Notes: generated by a model not told the origin, from the sequence alone. A stretch of DNA of 64,000 bases from Elioraea sp. (GCF_022842375.1 NZ_JALHPR010000001.1:248001-312000), one strand, 5' to 3'. Numbered from the stretch's first letter, positions 1-8,590 are shown. Made by a program: numbers and translations.

Positions 1-1
1 G

Positions 2-109
2 CCGGTGCCGGGCGTGGCCAACGACATCGCGGTGCCGCTCCCGCTGGTGGCGGCAGCAGCGAAGACCGGCGAAACGACGGACTACGAGGAATGCCTCGCC
101 TGCCAGTGA
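2..109 (+). CDS. nrdA: Ribonucleotide reductase alpha subunit, C-terminal end (partial)
   Basis: Only the last 35 codons lie in the window, so the gene is truncated by the window edge. The reading frame from base 2 ends in ECLACQ followed by TGA. This is the mobile C-terminal Cys-x-x-Cys tail with which class I ribonucleotide reductase large subunits pass electrons from thioredoxin or glutaredoxin to the active site. The assignment rests on this tail and on the nrdB gene that starts 96 bases downstream on the same strand, the usual nrdA-nrdB order. The enzyme reduces ribonucleotides to deoxyribonucleotides in the cytoplasm. The rest of the protein cannot be seen. Confidence 0.8.
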   Translation, partial: PVPGVANDIAVPLPLVAAAAKTGETTDYEECLACQ

Positions 110-205
110 GGCAGCCAGTCAGGCTGGGTGGCGATGGCATGGGGATGCGTGAGCGGGGGCCGTCTGGCCCCCGCGTCACCTGCGGATCATGACGGGAGAC
201 GAGCG

Positions 206-1288
206 ATGGCTGATGGACACCCGAACGGAACGAACGGGCACCGCAACGGTGGGCACTCGCCCGACGAGCTGCCGGTGCGGTTCGACCTGCTCACCGAGAA
301 CCCTGTCTACAAGCCCTTCCGCTACCCCTGGGCCTATGACGCGTGGTTGACGCAGCAGCGCATCCACTGGCTACCCGAGGAAGTGCCGCTCGCCGATGAC
401 GTGAAGGATTGGCACAAGAACCTTTCCGCCGGTGAGCGCAACCTGCTGTCGCAGATCTTCCGGTTCTTCACCCAGGCCGATGTCGAGGTGAACAACTGCT
501 ACATGAAGCACTACAGCCAGGTGTTCAAACCCACCGAAGTGCTGATGATGCTCTCGGCGTTTTCCAACATCGAGACGGTGCACATCGCCGCCTACAGCCA
601 CCTGCTCGACACCATCGGCATGCCGGAACTCGAGTACCAGGCCTTCCTCCGCTACAAGGAGATGAAGGACAAGTACGACTACATGCAGACCTTCCGGGTC
701 GACAGCAAACCCGAGATCGCCAAGACGCTCGCCGCCTTCGGCGCCTTCACCGAGGGGCTGCAGCTCTTCGCCTCCTTCGCCATCCTCATGAACTTCCCCC
801 GCTTCAACAAGATGAAGGGGATGGGCCAGATCGTCTCCTGGTCGGTGCGTGACGAGACGCTGCATTGCCTCAGCGTGATCCGCCTGTTCCGCACCTTCGT
901 GCAGGAGAACCCCGAGATCTGGACGGACGAACTCCGCCGCGAAATCTATCTCATCTGCGCAACGATCGTCGAGCACGAGGATGCGTTCATCGACCTCGCC
1001 TTCGAGCTCGGCGGCGTCGAGGGGCTCGATGCGCCCTCGGTGAAGCAGTACATCCGCTTCATCGCCGATCGGCGCCTCGTGCAGCTCGGCCTCGAGCCGA
1101 TGTACCACGTCGCGAAGAATCCGCTGCCGTGGCTCGACGAGATGCTGAACGGCATCGAGCACACGAACTTCTTCGAGAACCGCGCGACCGAGTATTCCAA
1201 GGCCTCGACCGTCGGCACGTGGGAGGAGGCGTTCGCGGATGCCACCTTCACCGACAAGCAGCCGAGCGGGGCGATCGCGCTCGCCTGA
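206..1288 (+). CDS. nrdB: Ribonucleotide-diphosphate reductase beta subunit (class Ia)
   Basis: This 360-residue protein is the radical-generating small subunit of class I ribonucleotide reductase. The diiron ligands are visible: D92, E123 and H126 in the first half (ETVH followed by Y130), then a Glu in FTEGLQLF and the DETLH motif in the second half. Tyr at position 130 matches the E. coli Y122 radical site (E, +3 His, +7 Tyr), which argues for a Tyr-radical class Ia enzyme rather than class Ic. The in-frame GTG at 128 would add 26 residues of low-complexity sequence. ATG 206 is preferred because a purine-rich GGGAGACGAG precedes it. It follows the nrdA end directly and is probably co-transcribed with it. 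Confidence 0.95.
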   Translation: MADGHPNGTNGHRNGGHSPDELPVRFDLLTENPVYKPFRYPWAYDAWLTQQRIHWLPEEVPLADDVKDWHKNLSAGERNLLSQIFRFFTQADVEVNNCYMKHYSQVFKPTEVLMMLSAFSNIETVHIAAYSHLLDTIGMPELEYQAFLRYKEMKDKYDYMQTFRVDSKPEIAKTLAAFGAFTEGLQLFASFAILMNFPRFNKMKGMGQIVSWSVRDETLHCLSVIRLFRTFVQENPEIWTDELRREIYLICATIVEHEDAFIDLAFELGGVEGLDAPSVKQYIRFIADRRLVQLGLEPMYHVAKNPLPWLDEMLNGIEHTNFFENRATEYSKASTVGTWEEAFADATFTDKQPSGAIALA

Positions 1289-1470
1289 CCGCGTTGCCGC
1301 AGTGTGCTGGGCGTGATGCTGCGAGCGTGATGCTGCGCTGCGGCATCACGGTCCCGTCACGCGGCTGCGGTGAGGGGTTCAGTTGCGTGGTGATTCCGCG
1401 CTAGTCTCATGCTTCGTGAAGGCAGGGCTTGGGGCGAGCGTGGTGGCGTTCGCGGCCGGAGAGGGATGTC

Positions 1471-1752
1471 ATGGGTGTCGACGATGCTGAACTTGAACAT
1501 CCGGCGCGGGAAGGGGTACGGCACCCGCCGCGCTACAGCCGCCGCCTGTCGGACAAGATCCTGATTGCGTTCCACCACGCGTGCGACCAGGGCGATTTCG
1601 AGGTTGGCGAGCAACTGCTGCACATCCTCGAGATGATGCTGACGCGCCGCCCGCTCTCTCCCGACACGAACCGGCGGAAGAACATGGAGAGCCTGGTCGC
1701 CGCGCATGAGCGGCTCTGGCACCTCCGCCACCCCGAGGCGCGCGACGACTGA
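1471..1752 (+). CDS. Small conserved-looking hypothetical protein
   Basis: This 93-residue protein has no function that I can assign. The central part (SDKILIAFHHACDQGDF, then EQLLHILEMMLTRRP) looks helical and resembles small uncharacterised proteins I associate with Rhodospirillales; that resemblance is from memory, not a search. ATG 1471 is chosen over an upstream in-frame start at 1429 because GGAGAGGG lies six bases before it. There is no signal peptide or membrane segment. It stands alone between nrdB and a convergent secreted protein gene. The C-terminus is charged (RHPEARDD). Confidence 0.65.
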   Translation: MGVDDAELEHPAREGVRHPPRYSRRLSDKILIAFHHACDQGDFEVGEQLLHILEMMLTRRPLSPDTNRRKNMESLVAAHERLWHLRHPEARDD

Positions 1753-1774
1753 GCCGCCGCGCCGTGCGCTCCAG

Positions 1775-2131
1775 TCAGCGGAACGGGATGCGCACGCCGA
1801 ACTCAGCCCCGCCGCCGCCGTGGGGGCCATAGCCCCAACCCTGCCCGTAGCCATGGCCGTAGGGCACCGCGTAGCCGGGGATGACAATGACCGGCGGCGG
1901 GCGATAGGCGCGCGGTGGCAAGATGATGACCGCCGGCGGGCGATAGCCCCAGCCGCCGCCATGCCCCCAACTCGGCCCGTGTCCCCAGCCGGGCCCATGG
2001 CCACGCTGGTGCCCATGCCATCCGCCGTGGCGGCCGCGGTCACGATCAGCTTCTGCTGCCGTCGGCGCGAGCGCGAGCCCGCCGCCCAGCAGCAAAGCAG
2101 CGAGTGGTGTGGTCACGCGACGGTCCGGCAT
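1775..2131 (-). CDS. Secreted Gly/His/Tyr/Pro-rich small protein
   Basis: The 118-residue product begins with a clear signal peptide (positively charged MPDRR, then a hydrophobic run ending in PTAAEA) and is exported. The mature part is low complexity: a Gly-His-Trp-rich stretch (GHGPGWGHGPSWGHG) followed by Pro/Tyr-rich segments (AYRPPPVIVIPGY) and another Gly-Tyr-His stretch. Such short periplasmic proteins are common in alphaproteobacteria and may bind metal through the histidines, but this is inference. The ATG at 2131 has AGGGAG seven bases upstream. The much longer open frame upstream of it is a GC-rich artefact. Confidence 0.65.
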   Translation of the reverse strand: MPDRRVTTPLAALLLGGGLALAPTAAEADRDRGRHGGWHGHQRGHGPGWGHGPSWGHGGGWGYRPPAVIILPPRAYRPPPVIVIPGYAVPYGHGYGQGWGYGPHGGGGAEFGVRIPFR

Positions 2132-2283
2132 CGTCCGCTCCCTGGTCTGCCGCCGGGACGATCCCCGCGGCGCTGATCCAGCCCTGCCGAGTCTCCGCCC
2201 ACCCCATGGCGGGACCATGTCCGCCCCCGCCACGAATCCGCCTTCGATCGGGCATCGCGCACCGCTGCACGCTCCTGGCCGGG

Positions 2284-3036
2284 TCACGTTGGCGGGAGCG
2301 TGCCGGCGTGCCGGAGCACCGCTTCTGCCTCGTCGGTGAACGCGCCGTCGGCGCGGTGAAGCACGAGGCCTGGCAGGATGCGGCACGCCCCCCGCCCGCC
2401 CTTCCGGCCCGCGAGCAGAAGCCGCTTCGCAGGCAGCCCTGCCCGCGGCCAGAGCGGCAGCAGGGTGGCCGACCCGAGTCGCGCGGCAGCGAGGGCTGCG
2501 AGGGCGTCGGGGAGGTGTGCCGGTGTGAGCGCGAGCGTCACCGTCCCGCCCTGCTCAACCCTGCGGGCGAGGAATGACACCCAGGGCCCCAGCGTGGCCG
2601 CAGCCTCCGCGTGCTTGGCCGCCCGCCTTGGTGGCGCATCGGGCAGGCTGCCCTCGGAGAACCAGGGCGGATTGGCCATCGCATGGGCGAACGGCCCCAG
2701 CGCCGCGGCTGCATGGGCGGTGCCCCGGGCTGCTATGTCGCCGGCGATCACGCCCAGTCGCATGCTCCAGCCGTTCAGTGCCGCGTTCGCCTCTGCTGCC
2801 GCTGCCTGCGCCGCGTCACGCTCCACCGCCACCGCGCGCGCGCCGGAAACCCGCGCGAGAAGGCAGAGCGACGCTGTCCCGACCCCCGCTCCAGCCTCCA
2901 GGACCGCCTCTCCAGGCCGTGCCGGCACGAAGGCGGCCAGCAGCACGGGGTCGATCGTCGCGCGCAGCCCCGCCTCGCGCTGGTCGAGCAGCACGCGGCC
3001 GCCGAGCAGCCGAGTCGGCTCTCTCGTGGCACTCAC
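2284..3036 (-). CDS. tRNA1(Val) A37 N6-methyltransferase-like (COG4123) SAM methyltransferase
   Basis: This 250-residue class I SAM-dependent methyltransferase has the SAM-binding loop EAGAGVG at residues 47-53 and the catalytic NPPW motif at 122-125. NPP[YFW] is the signature of N6-adenine methyltransferases. Length and layout fit the YfiC/TrmN6 family that modifies A37 of tRNA(Val), but the exact substrate is not proven by sequence. It starts with GTG at 3036, which overlaps the TGA stop of the DUF2007 gene by four bases (GTGA), so the two are translationally coupled. The pair is transcribed divergently from polyprenyl diphosphate synthase. Confidence 0.8.
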   Translation of the reverse strand: MSATREPTRLLGGRVLLDQREAGLRATIDPVLLAAFVPARPGEAVLEAGAGVGTASLCLLARVSGARAVAVERDAAQAAAAEANAALNGWSMRLGVIAGDIAARGTAHAAAALGPFAHAMANPPWFSEGSLPDAPPRRAAKHAEAAATLGPWVSFLARRVEQGGTVTLALTPAHLPDALAALAAARLGSATLLPLWPRAGLPAKRLLLAGRKGGRGACRILPGLVLHRADGAFTDEAEAVLRHAGTLPPT

Positions 3037-3254
3037 GCCGCTGGGCCGAGATCGGCCTCGGCGGCAGCGACCAGCGCGCGCGCCGCCCGCTCGTCCTCCT
3101 CCGCCACCATCAGCCGGCGGGGAATCGCCCCGGCACTGCCTTCGAGCACGCTCATGTGCTGGTCGAGCACGATTGTGGGGATGCCGGCATCGGCCAGGAC
3201 CGCCCGAAGATAGCTCAAGCGGACGACATCATTGGTGCGCAGGAGCTCATGCAT
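3033..3254 (-). CDS. DUF2007 domain protein
   Basis: This 73-residue protein fits the DUF2007 family of small, putative signal-transducing proteins: an N-terminal MHELLRTNDVVRLSYLRAVL segment typical of family openings, then IPTIVLDQHMS and a C-terminal RRLMVAEEDERAARAL helix. No biochemical role is established for the family. ATG 3254 is chosen because the family begins at this Met; the 22 residues upstream look non-coding. The stop overlaps the start of the downstream methyltransferase, suggesting an operon. Confidence 0.8.
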   Translation of the reverse strand: MHELLRTNDVVRLSYLRAVLADAGIPTIVLDQHMSVLEGSAGAIPRRLMVAEEDERAARALVAAAEADLGPAA

Positions 3255-3337
3255 CGCGCCACTTGCCTTGACCCGGTTTTCCGCCGGCCAATATCCTGAC
3301 CTGGACCAGGGGATGGTCAAGCAATCCGGAGAGCCGC

Positions 3338-4474
3338 GTGCGGGCCTTGGCCGAGCAGACGACTGCAGAGGAGATGCCGGGCGCAGAGCGGGCCATGCCG
3401 CCCCTGCGCGCGCCCCAGGCCCCGGGAACAGTGCCAGGATCCGTGCCAGGATCCGTGCCAGGATCCGTGCCAGGATCCGTGCCAGGATCCGTCACCGAGG
3501 ATGCGCTCACCGTCCTCTCCAACCTCGTCGGTGACGACCTGGAGACCTGCAATCGCGTGATCGTGGCGCGGATGCACAGCCCGGTCGAGCTGATCCCACG
3601 TCTCGCTGCCCACCTGGTCGCCGCCGGCGGCAAGCGAATCCGCCCCATGCTCACGCTCGCTGCGGCGAGGCTCTCCGGCTACAGCGGGGCGCGGCACATC
3701 AATCTCGCCGCCTGCGTCGAGTTCATCCACACCGCCACGCTGCTGCATGACGATGTGGTTGACGAAAGCACGCTGCGCCGCGGCCTCGCCTCGGCCAACG
3801 CCGTGTTCGGCAACAAGGCCTCGGTGCTGGTGGGTGATTTCCTGTTCAGCCGCAGCTTCGAGCTGATGGTCGAGGATGGGTCGCTCGCCGTTCTCGCCAT
3901 CCTTTCCGCCGCCTCGAGCACGATCGCCGAGGGTGAGGTGCTGCAGCTTGTCACCCAGAACGACCTGGCGACCACCGAGGCGCAGTATCTCGAGGTCATC
4001 CGCTGCAAGACCGCCGCGCTCTTCGCCGCCGCCACCCGGATCGGCGCCGTGGTGGCTGATCGCGGGCCGGAGGAGGAGCGGGCACTCGAGGAATACGGCC
4101 TCAACCTCGGCATCGCCTTCCAGGTGGTCGATGACGTGCTCGACTACGGCGCCGAGCAGGCGCGACTCGGCAAGACCGTGGGTGACGATTTCCGCGAGGG
4201 GAAGGTGACGCTTCCCGTCCTGCTCGCCTACGCCGCCGGCGACGAGGAGGAGCGGGTGTTCTGGCGCCGCGTGATCGAGGCGCAGGAGCAGAACGACGAT
4301 GACCTCGCCACCGCGATGCGGCTGATGGCACGCTGCGGCGCGCTGGCGGAATCCATCCGCCGCGCCGAGGCGTATGGCGAGCGTGCGCGCGCCGCACTCG
4401 CCGCCTTCCCCGATTGCGCCGAGCGTCGCGCGCTCTCCGGCATCGTGGATTTCTGCATCGCGCGGGTCAGATAG
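3338..4474 (+). CDS. ispB: Polyprenyl (octaprenyl-type) diphosphate synthase
   Basis: This trans-isoprenyl diphosphate synthase makes the long side chain of ubiquinone by adding isopentenyl units to an allylic diphosphate. Both Asp-rich motifs are present: DDVVD at residues 138-142 and DDVLD at 265-269, with GGKRIRP near 97-103 for substrate binding. Chain length of the product cannot be read from the sequence. The protein is about 50 residues longer at the N-terminus than typical family members. This extension contains five perfect VPGS units encoded by a 12-bp tandem repeat (see the repeat entry). The GTG start at 3338 is supported by CCGGAGAG upstream. If translation began after the repeat, the core enzyme would still be complete. 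Confidence 0.9.
   Translation: MRALAEQTTAEEMPGAERAMPPLRAPQAPGTVPGSVPGSVPGSVPGSVPGSVTEDALTVLSNLVGDDLETCNRVIVARMHSPVELIPRLAAHLVAAGGKRIRPMLTLAAARLSGYSGARHINLAACVEFIHTATLLHDDVVDESTLRRGLASANAVFGNKASVLVGDFLFSRSFELMVEDGSLAVLAILSAASSTIAEGEVLQLVTQNDLATTEAQYLEVIRCKTAALFAAATRIGAVVADRGPEEERALEEYGLNLGIAFQVVDDVLDYGAEQARLGKTVGDDFREGKVTLPVLLAYAAGDEEERVFWRRVIEAQEQNDDDLATAMRLMARCGALAESIRRAEAYGERARAALAAFPDCAERRALSGIVDFCIARVR
3431..3490 (+). repeat. 12-bp minisatellite, five perfect copies, inside ispB
   Basis: GTGCCAGGATCC is repeated five times without a mismatch. It is in frame and encodes (Val-Pro-Gly-Ser)x5, residues 32-51 of the polyprenyl synthase. Because the unit is a multiple of three, copy-number change by slippage would lengthen or shorten the N-terminal linker without a frameshift. 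GTG at each unit start could in principle also serve as an alternative initiation codon. Confidence 0.97.
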
Positions 4475-4482
4475 GCCGGGCA

Positions 4483-5886
4483 TTGCCCCTCGCCGATCCC
4501 GTCGCCTATCTCCGCTCGCTGATCGAGAGCGGCCTTCGCACAGCCGACGATACGCTGAACGAGACGACGATCCGCCTCGCCGTCACCGGCCTGTCGCGAG
4601 CGGGCAAGACGGTGTTCATCGTCTCGATGATCGCCAACCTGCTGGCGATGGGCCGCCGGCTCGACACGCTCCCCGCCCTCGCGCGGCGGATCGGCGATGT
4701 CGGGCGGCTGCGGCAGGTGACGGTCGCTCCCTCTGGCTCCTCGACGCTTCCGCATTTCGACCTGACGCCGAAGCTCGACCGCCTGGCCGGGCGCGAGCCC
4801 GCCTGGCCCGACCGCACGACCGATCTCTCGCGCATCGCGCTCACCCTCACGCTCGACCGTGCCGGGGCGTTCAGCCGCCTCGCAGGCCCGCGCCGCGTGA
4901 CGCTCGAGGTGCTCGACTATCCCGGCGAATGGCTGCTCGACCTGCCGATGCTCGGCCAGGGCTACGCCGACTGGTCGCGCGAGACCATGGCCTCTCTCGC
5001 CCACCCGATGCGCGCGGGGGAGGCGGCGCAGTTCCTCGCCTGGCTCTCCGGCGTGCGCGCGTCCGACCCGGGCGACGAAGCGGTGGCCCGCCGCGGCTGG
5101 GGCCTCTACCGCGACGCGCTGCTCGCCTTGCGCGACCACGGCCTCCGCTGGCTCCAGCCTGGGCGTGCGCTGAACCCGGGGCCGCGCGGCGAGGCGCCGG
5201 TTCTCTACTTCTTCCCGCTGCCGGACGCGGGCGACCGTCCTGCCCCCGGAACGCTCGGCGCGCTGCTGGCCGACCGCCACGCCGCCTACCTCGTCGACAT
5301 GGAGCAGACCGAGTTTCGCGGCAAGCTCGACCGGTTCGACCGCCAGGTGGTTCTGGTCGACGTGCTTGGCGCGTTGCACGCCGGCGAAGCGGCGTTCGAG
5401 GACACGGCGCGTGCGATCGGCGCCATCGCGAAGGTGCTCCGCCGTGACGGGTTGCTCGCGCGCCTGCTTGGGCAGGCGCAGCCGACGCATCTCGCCTTCG
5501 CCGCCACGAAGGCCGACCATGTGCCTGCGGCGACCCGCCCCGCACTCGCCTCCCTGCTGCGCGATCTGGTTGGCGATGCCGCATCGGGGGAGGGGCGAAG
5601 CGTTCACGCCATCGCCGCGCTCCGCGCGACCGAGGACACGGCGGTCAAGCGCGGCGGGGCGGAGATCGCCGCCGTCTCGGGCATTCCCCTCGGCGAAGGC
5701 GGGCGCCGCAGCTTCGATCCAGGCCACGTCCCGCCGCAACGGCCAGGCGCAACCTTCTGGGCCGGCCCGCCGTTCCGCTTCGAGGGGTTCCGCCCGGCCC
5801 TGCTCGCGCCCGATGCGCGCCTCGGCGTGCCGCATCTCGGGCTCGACACGCTTCTCGCCGACCTGATCGGGGATGCCCTCGCATGA
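4483..5886 (+). CDS. ycjX: YcjX-family P-loop protein (DUF463)
   Basis: This protein belongs to the YcjX family of P-loop NTPases, which are stress-associated and of unclear substrate. The Walker A loop GLSRAGKT is at residues 36-43 counted from TTG 4483. DYPGEWLLDLPML and FFPLPD segments are characteristic of the family, and a TKADH motif near the end provides the guanine-specificity-like signature. The start is uncertain: TTG 4483 lies nine bases after the ispB stop, and the other in-frame option, TTG 4414, lies inside ispB. Its stop overlaps the start of ycjF by four bases (ATGA). The ycjX-ycjF pairing is conserved in proteobacteria. Confidence 0.85.
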   Translation: MPLADPVAYLRSLIESGLRTADDTLNETTIRLAVTGLSRAGKTVFIVSMIANLLAMGRRLDTLPALARRIGDVGRLRQVTVAPSGSSTLPHFDLTPKLDRLAGREPAWPDRTTDLSRIALTLTLDRAGAFSRLAGPRRVTLEVLDYPGEWLLDLPMLGQGYADWSRETMASLAHPMRAGEAAQFLAWLSGVRASDPGDEAVARRGWGLYRDALLALRDHGLRWLQPGRALNPGPRGEAPVLYFFPLPDAGDRPAPGTLGALLADRHAAYLVDMEQTEFRGKLDRFDRQVVLVDVLGALHAGEAAFEDTARAIGAIAKVLRRDGLLARLLGQAQPTHLAFAATKADHVPAATRPALASLLRDLVGDAASGEGRSVHAIAALRATEDTAVKRGGAEIAAVSGIPLGEGGRRSFDPGHVPPQRPGATFWAGPPFRFEGFRPALLAPDARLGVPHLGLDTLLADLIGDALA

Positions 5887-6833
5887 GCGCCGACCCACCG
5901 CGCCGACCCGGCTTTGCTGATGACAGCGCCGCTGAGCCGCCGCCGACGCGCACGAGCGATGCGCTGCGCACGCCCGCTCTGCTCGTCGAGGAGGGCGGCA
6001 AGGGTGCTGTCGCCGTTCCCTGGGCGCCGGCTGATCTCTCGGTGCCGCGCGCGGGAATGGGCACGCTCGGGCTCGCAGCGTCAGGGATCGCGGTGCTGCT
6101 CGCCACCTGGGCGGGCTTCGGGCTCGCCTCGGTGGTGGCAGACCAGTTCGCGACCTCGCCGCTGCTCGGCTGGCTCTCGCTCGCCGCTGCCGGGACGGGT
6201 GCGGCGCTGCTGGGCGCTGCGATGCTGCGCGAGGTGCGGGGGCTCGCCTCGCTCGGCACCGTCGATGGGCTTGCCGCGCTGCTCGCCGATCCTGCCGCAC
6301 CGATCGAGGAGACGCGCTCGCGTGCTCTTGCATGGGTGCGCAGCGTGGCGCGCCGCGTGCCTGAGGCTGACCGCGTCATACCGGCCATCAGCGCTGCTGG
6401 CTCCGTCGCCGAGATCGCGGCTCATCTCCGCGCCGGCGTCGCCGCGCCGCTCGCGGGTGAGGCGGCCCGCATCGGCCGCCGCGCCGCGGTCCAGGGGGGC
6501 GCGATCGTCGCCCTCTCTCCCTCGCCTGGGCTCGATGGAGTGATCGCGCTGTGGCGTGGCCTGCGCGTGGTGCGTGAGGTGGCAACGCTGCACGGGCTCA
6601 GGCCCGGGCTGTTCGGCACCGCGCGGCTGATGCGGCGGACCATCTCGATCGCCGCCACCACGGCGGGCGCCGACCTGATCGCGCAGACGGCGGCGGAGGG
6701 GTTCGTCGGGGCGACGCCGGTGGTGCGCGACCTTGCCGCCGCCGTTCCCGGCGCCGGCATCGCCGCGTTCCGCCTCTACCGCCTCGCGGTCGCGACGGCA
6801 GCGGCCTGCCTGCCGCTGCCGCCGAAGGCTTGA
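5883..6833 (+). CDS. ycjF: YcjF-family inner membrane protein (DUF697)
   Basis: This 316-residue membrane protein accompanies YcjX. The N-terminal 55 residues are Pro/Arg-rich and probably cytoplasmic. Two transmembrane segments follow at about residues 60-85 and 93-115. A C-terminal region contains the DUF697-type hydrophobic helices (ALSPSPGLDGVIALWRGLR, then GATPVVRDLAAAVPGAGIAAFRLYRL). The role is unknown. Overlap with ycjX implies translational coupling. The TGA stop lies inside the first unit of the tandem repeat that fills the following gap. Confidence 0.85.
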   Translation: MSADPPRRPGFADDSAAEPPPTRTSDALRTPALLVEEGGKGAVAVPWAPADLSVPRAGMGTLGLAASGIAVLLATWAGFGLASVVADQFATSPLLGWLSLAAAGTGAALLGAAMLREVRGLASLGTVDGLAALLADPAAPIEETRSRALAWVRSVARRVPEADRVIPAISAAGSVAEIAAHLRAGVAAPLAGEAARIGRRAAVQGGAIVALSPSPGLDGVIALWRGLRVVREVATLHGLRPGLFGTARLMRRTISIAATTAGADLIAQTAAEGFVGATPVVRDLAAAVPGAGIAAFRLYRLAVATAAACLPLPPKA

Positions 6834-6997
6834 AAGAACGCGCCTCGCCCGGCTACGCCGCTGAGGCGTTGAAAGAGCGGGCCTCGCGCGGCTTCGCCGC
6901 TGCCGGCGAAGGCTTGAAAGAACGCACCTCGCGCGGCTTCGCCGCTGAGGCGTTGAAAGAGCGCGCCTCGCGCGGCTTCGCCGCTGCCGGCGCGGCG
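6830..6997. repeat. ABAB tandem repeat with hairpin core (two 84-bp periods)
   Basis: Four units all begin with TTGAAAGA: 6830-6868 (39 bp), 6869-6913 (45 bp), 6914-6952 (39 bp) and 6953-6997 (45 bp). Units 1 and 3 end in GCTGAGGCG, units 2 and 4 in GCTGCCGGCG, giving an 84-bp period repeated twice. Units 2-4 contain GCGGCTTCGCCGC, a perfect 5-bp stem with a 3-nt loop; unit 1 is degenerate there. The block fills the gap between the convergent ycjF and aminotransferase genes and could act as a multi-hairpin terminator. A 31-nt stretch of the last unit recurs at 19524-19554. Confidence 0.95.
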
Positions 6998-7007
6998 CGC
7001 ATCAGCG

Positions 7008-8423
7008 CTACGCGACGGGCGCGATGGCCTCGCGGCGGAGCTGGACGGCGAGGTCGTCGACGGTCTTCTCGAACAGGTCGAGCATCTCGTTGATCTCCTC
7101 CTTGGTGATGATCAGCGGCGGGCTGAACCCGATGCTGTCGAGCACCATCGCACGGCAGATCAGCCCGTTCGCCTCCGCGAGCTTCACCAGCTTCGGGCCG
7201 GCCTTGCGCGAGGGATCGAAGTTCTTCCGCGCTGCCTTGTCCTCGATCAGCTCCACCGCGCCGATCAGCCCGATGCCGCGGACCTCGCCGATCAGCGGAT
7301 GGTCCTGGAAGCGGCGGCGAAGTTCGGCCTGGAAATGCGCGCCCACTTCGCGAACATGGCCGACGATGTCGATCTCGTCATAGATCGTCAGCGTCTCGAT
7401 CGCGACCGCGGCCGGAACCGGGTGGCCGGAATAGGTGAAGCCGTGGCCGAACGTGCCGATCTCGTGGCTTTTCGCCGCCAGCCCGTCGAACACGCGCTGG
7501 TTCACCATCACCGCGCTGATCGGGAGGTAGGAGGAGGAGAGCGCCTTGGCGCAGACGAGGATGTCGGGCTCCATGTCGTAGGTCTGGCTGCCCCAGTAGT
7601 TGCCGGTGCGCGCGAAGCCCGTGATCACCTCGTCGGCGACGAGCAGGATGTCGTACTTGCGCAGCACCTTCTGGATCGCGGCGAAATAGCCCTTCGGCGG
7701 AACGACCACGCCGCCGGCCCCCTGGATGGGTTCGGCGAACATCGCCGCGATCGTGTCCGGCCCCTCGGCGAGGATCAGCTTCTCGAGCTCATCGGCGCAG
7801 CGCTGGCTGAACGCCTCCTCGCTCTCGCCCGGCAGGCCGGCGTGGTAGTAGGAAGGGCACATCGTGTGGAAGAAGCCGGGGAGTGGCAGGTCGAACGCCT
7901 TGTGGTTCGCCACTTGGCCGGTGGCCGAGCCAGAGGCGATCGTGATGCCGTGATAGCCGCGCACGCGGCCGATGATCTTCTTCTTCTGCGGCCGCCCCCA
8001 GGCATTGTTGGCATACCAGATCATCTTGATTGCGGTATCGTTCGCTTCCGAACCGGAATTGGCGAAGAACACCTTGCTCATCCGCCCGCCATTCGCAGCG
8101 GGCGCACGCTCGAGCAGCATCTCGGCCAGCCGGATCATCGGCTCGTGCGAGCGGCCGGTGAAGGCGTGGTAGAAGGGCAGCTCCCGCATCTGCCGCACGG
8201 CGGCCTGCACCAGCCGCTCGTTGTCGAAGCCGAGTGCGGCGCACCAGAGGCCCGCCACGGTCTCGATGTAGGCCTTGCCGTTCTCATCGAATACGCGCAC
8301 GCCCTTGCCGCGTGCGATCACGAGCGGGCCGTTCTCCTGGTGCGCCTTCAGGTCAGTGTAGGGGTGGAGCACTGCGGCGATGTCGCGGGCTGCGGCGCTG
8401 TTGCCGATCGGCGGCGGGGTCAT
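7008..8423 (-). CDS. Class III (omega-type) PLP aminotransferase
   Basis: This 471-residue pyridoxal-phosphate enzyme belongs to fold type I class III aminotransferases. NSGSEAND at 122-129 binds the phosphate, ADEVITGF at 263-270 carries the Asp that contacts the pyridine nitrogen, and K293 in CAKALSSSYLP is the Schiff-base lysine. Its length and the GYHG/TGQ segments resemble omega-amino acid:pyruvate or polyamine transaminases. The amino donor cannot be decided from sequence. ATG 8423 is preferred because AAGGAGA lies five bases upstream; the nine residues before it are ignored. It is convergent with ycjF and divergent from the DUF900 gene. Confidence 0.9.
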   Translation of the reverse strand: MTPPPIGNSAAARDIAAVLHPYTDLKAHQENGPLVIARGKGVRVFDENGKAYIETVAGLWCAALGFDNERLVQAAVRQMRELPFYHAFTGRSHEPMIRLAEMLLERAPAANGGRMSKVFFANSGSEANDTAIKMIWYANNAWGRPQKKKIIGRVRGYHGITIASGSATGQVANHKAFDLPLPGFFHTMCPSYYHAGLPGESEEAFSQRCADELEKLILAEGPDTIAAMFAEPIQGAGGVVVPPKGYFAAIQKVLRKYDILLVADEVITGFARTGNYWGSQTYDMEPDILVCAKALSSSYLPISAVMVNQRVFDGLAAKSHEIGTFGHGFTYSGHPVPAAVAIETLTIYDEIDIVGHVREVGAHFQAELRRRFQDHPLIGEVRGIGLIGAVELIEDKAARKNFDPSRKAGPKLVKLAEANGLICRAMVLDSIGFSPPLIITKEEINEMLDLFEKTVDDLAVQLRREAIAPVA

Positions 8424-8590
8424 GGGGCTCTCCTTCGTCGGATGGACCACCTTAGGCCTGTGCGACGCCGCCCGGAACCCCGCGCGGAACGAAAGGCCGC
8501 CCTGCGTGAATGCGATGCTGTGCGCCTGCGCACAGACGCCGCCCCCGCCCTCCGTGAGCCTTCGCCAAGGGCAGGAAAAGGCGCGAGGCC

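Noticed and set aside
4228-6333. 701-codon open frame on the minus strand
   Set aside because: Antisense to ispB, ycjX and ycjF; low-complexity Arg/Ala composition.
6830-6997. CRISPR-like array
   Set aside because: Units are directly adjacent with no unique spacers, and no cas gene is present.
6830-7093. Open frame through the tandem repeat as a small repetitive protein (LKERASRGFAA units)
   Set aside because: It starts at the stop region of ycjF, overlaps the aminotransferase end, and is explained by repeat length being a multiple of three. No ribosome site is visible.
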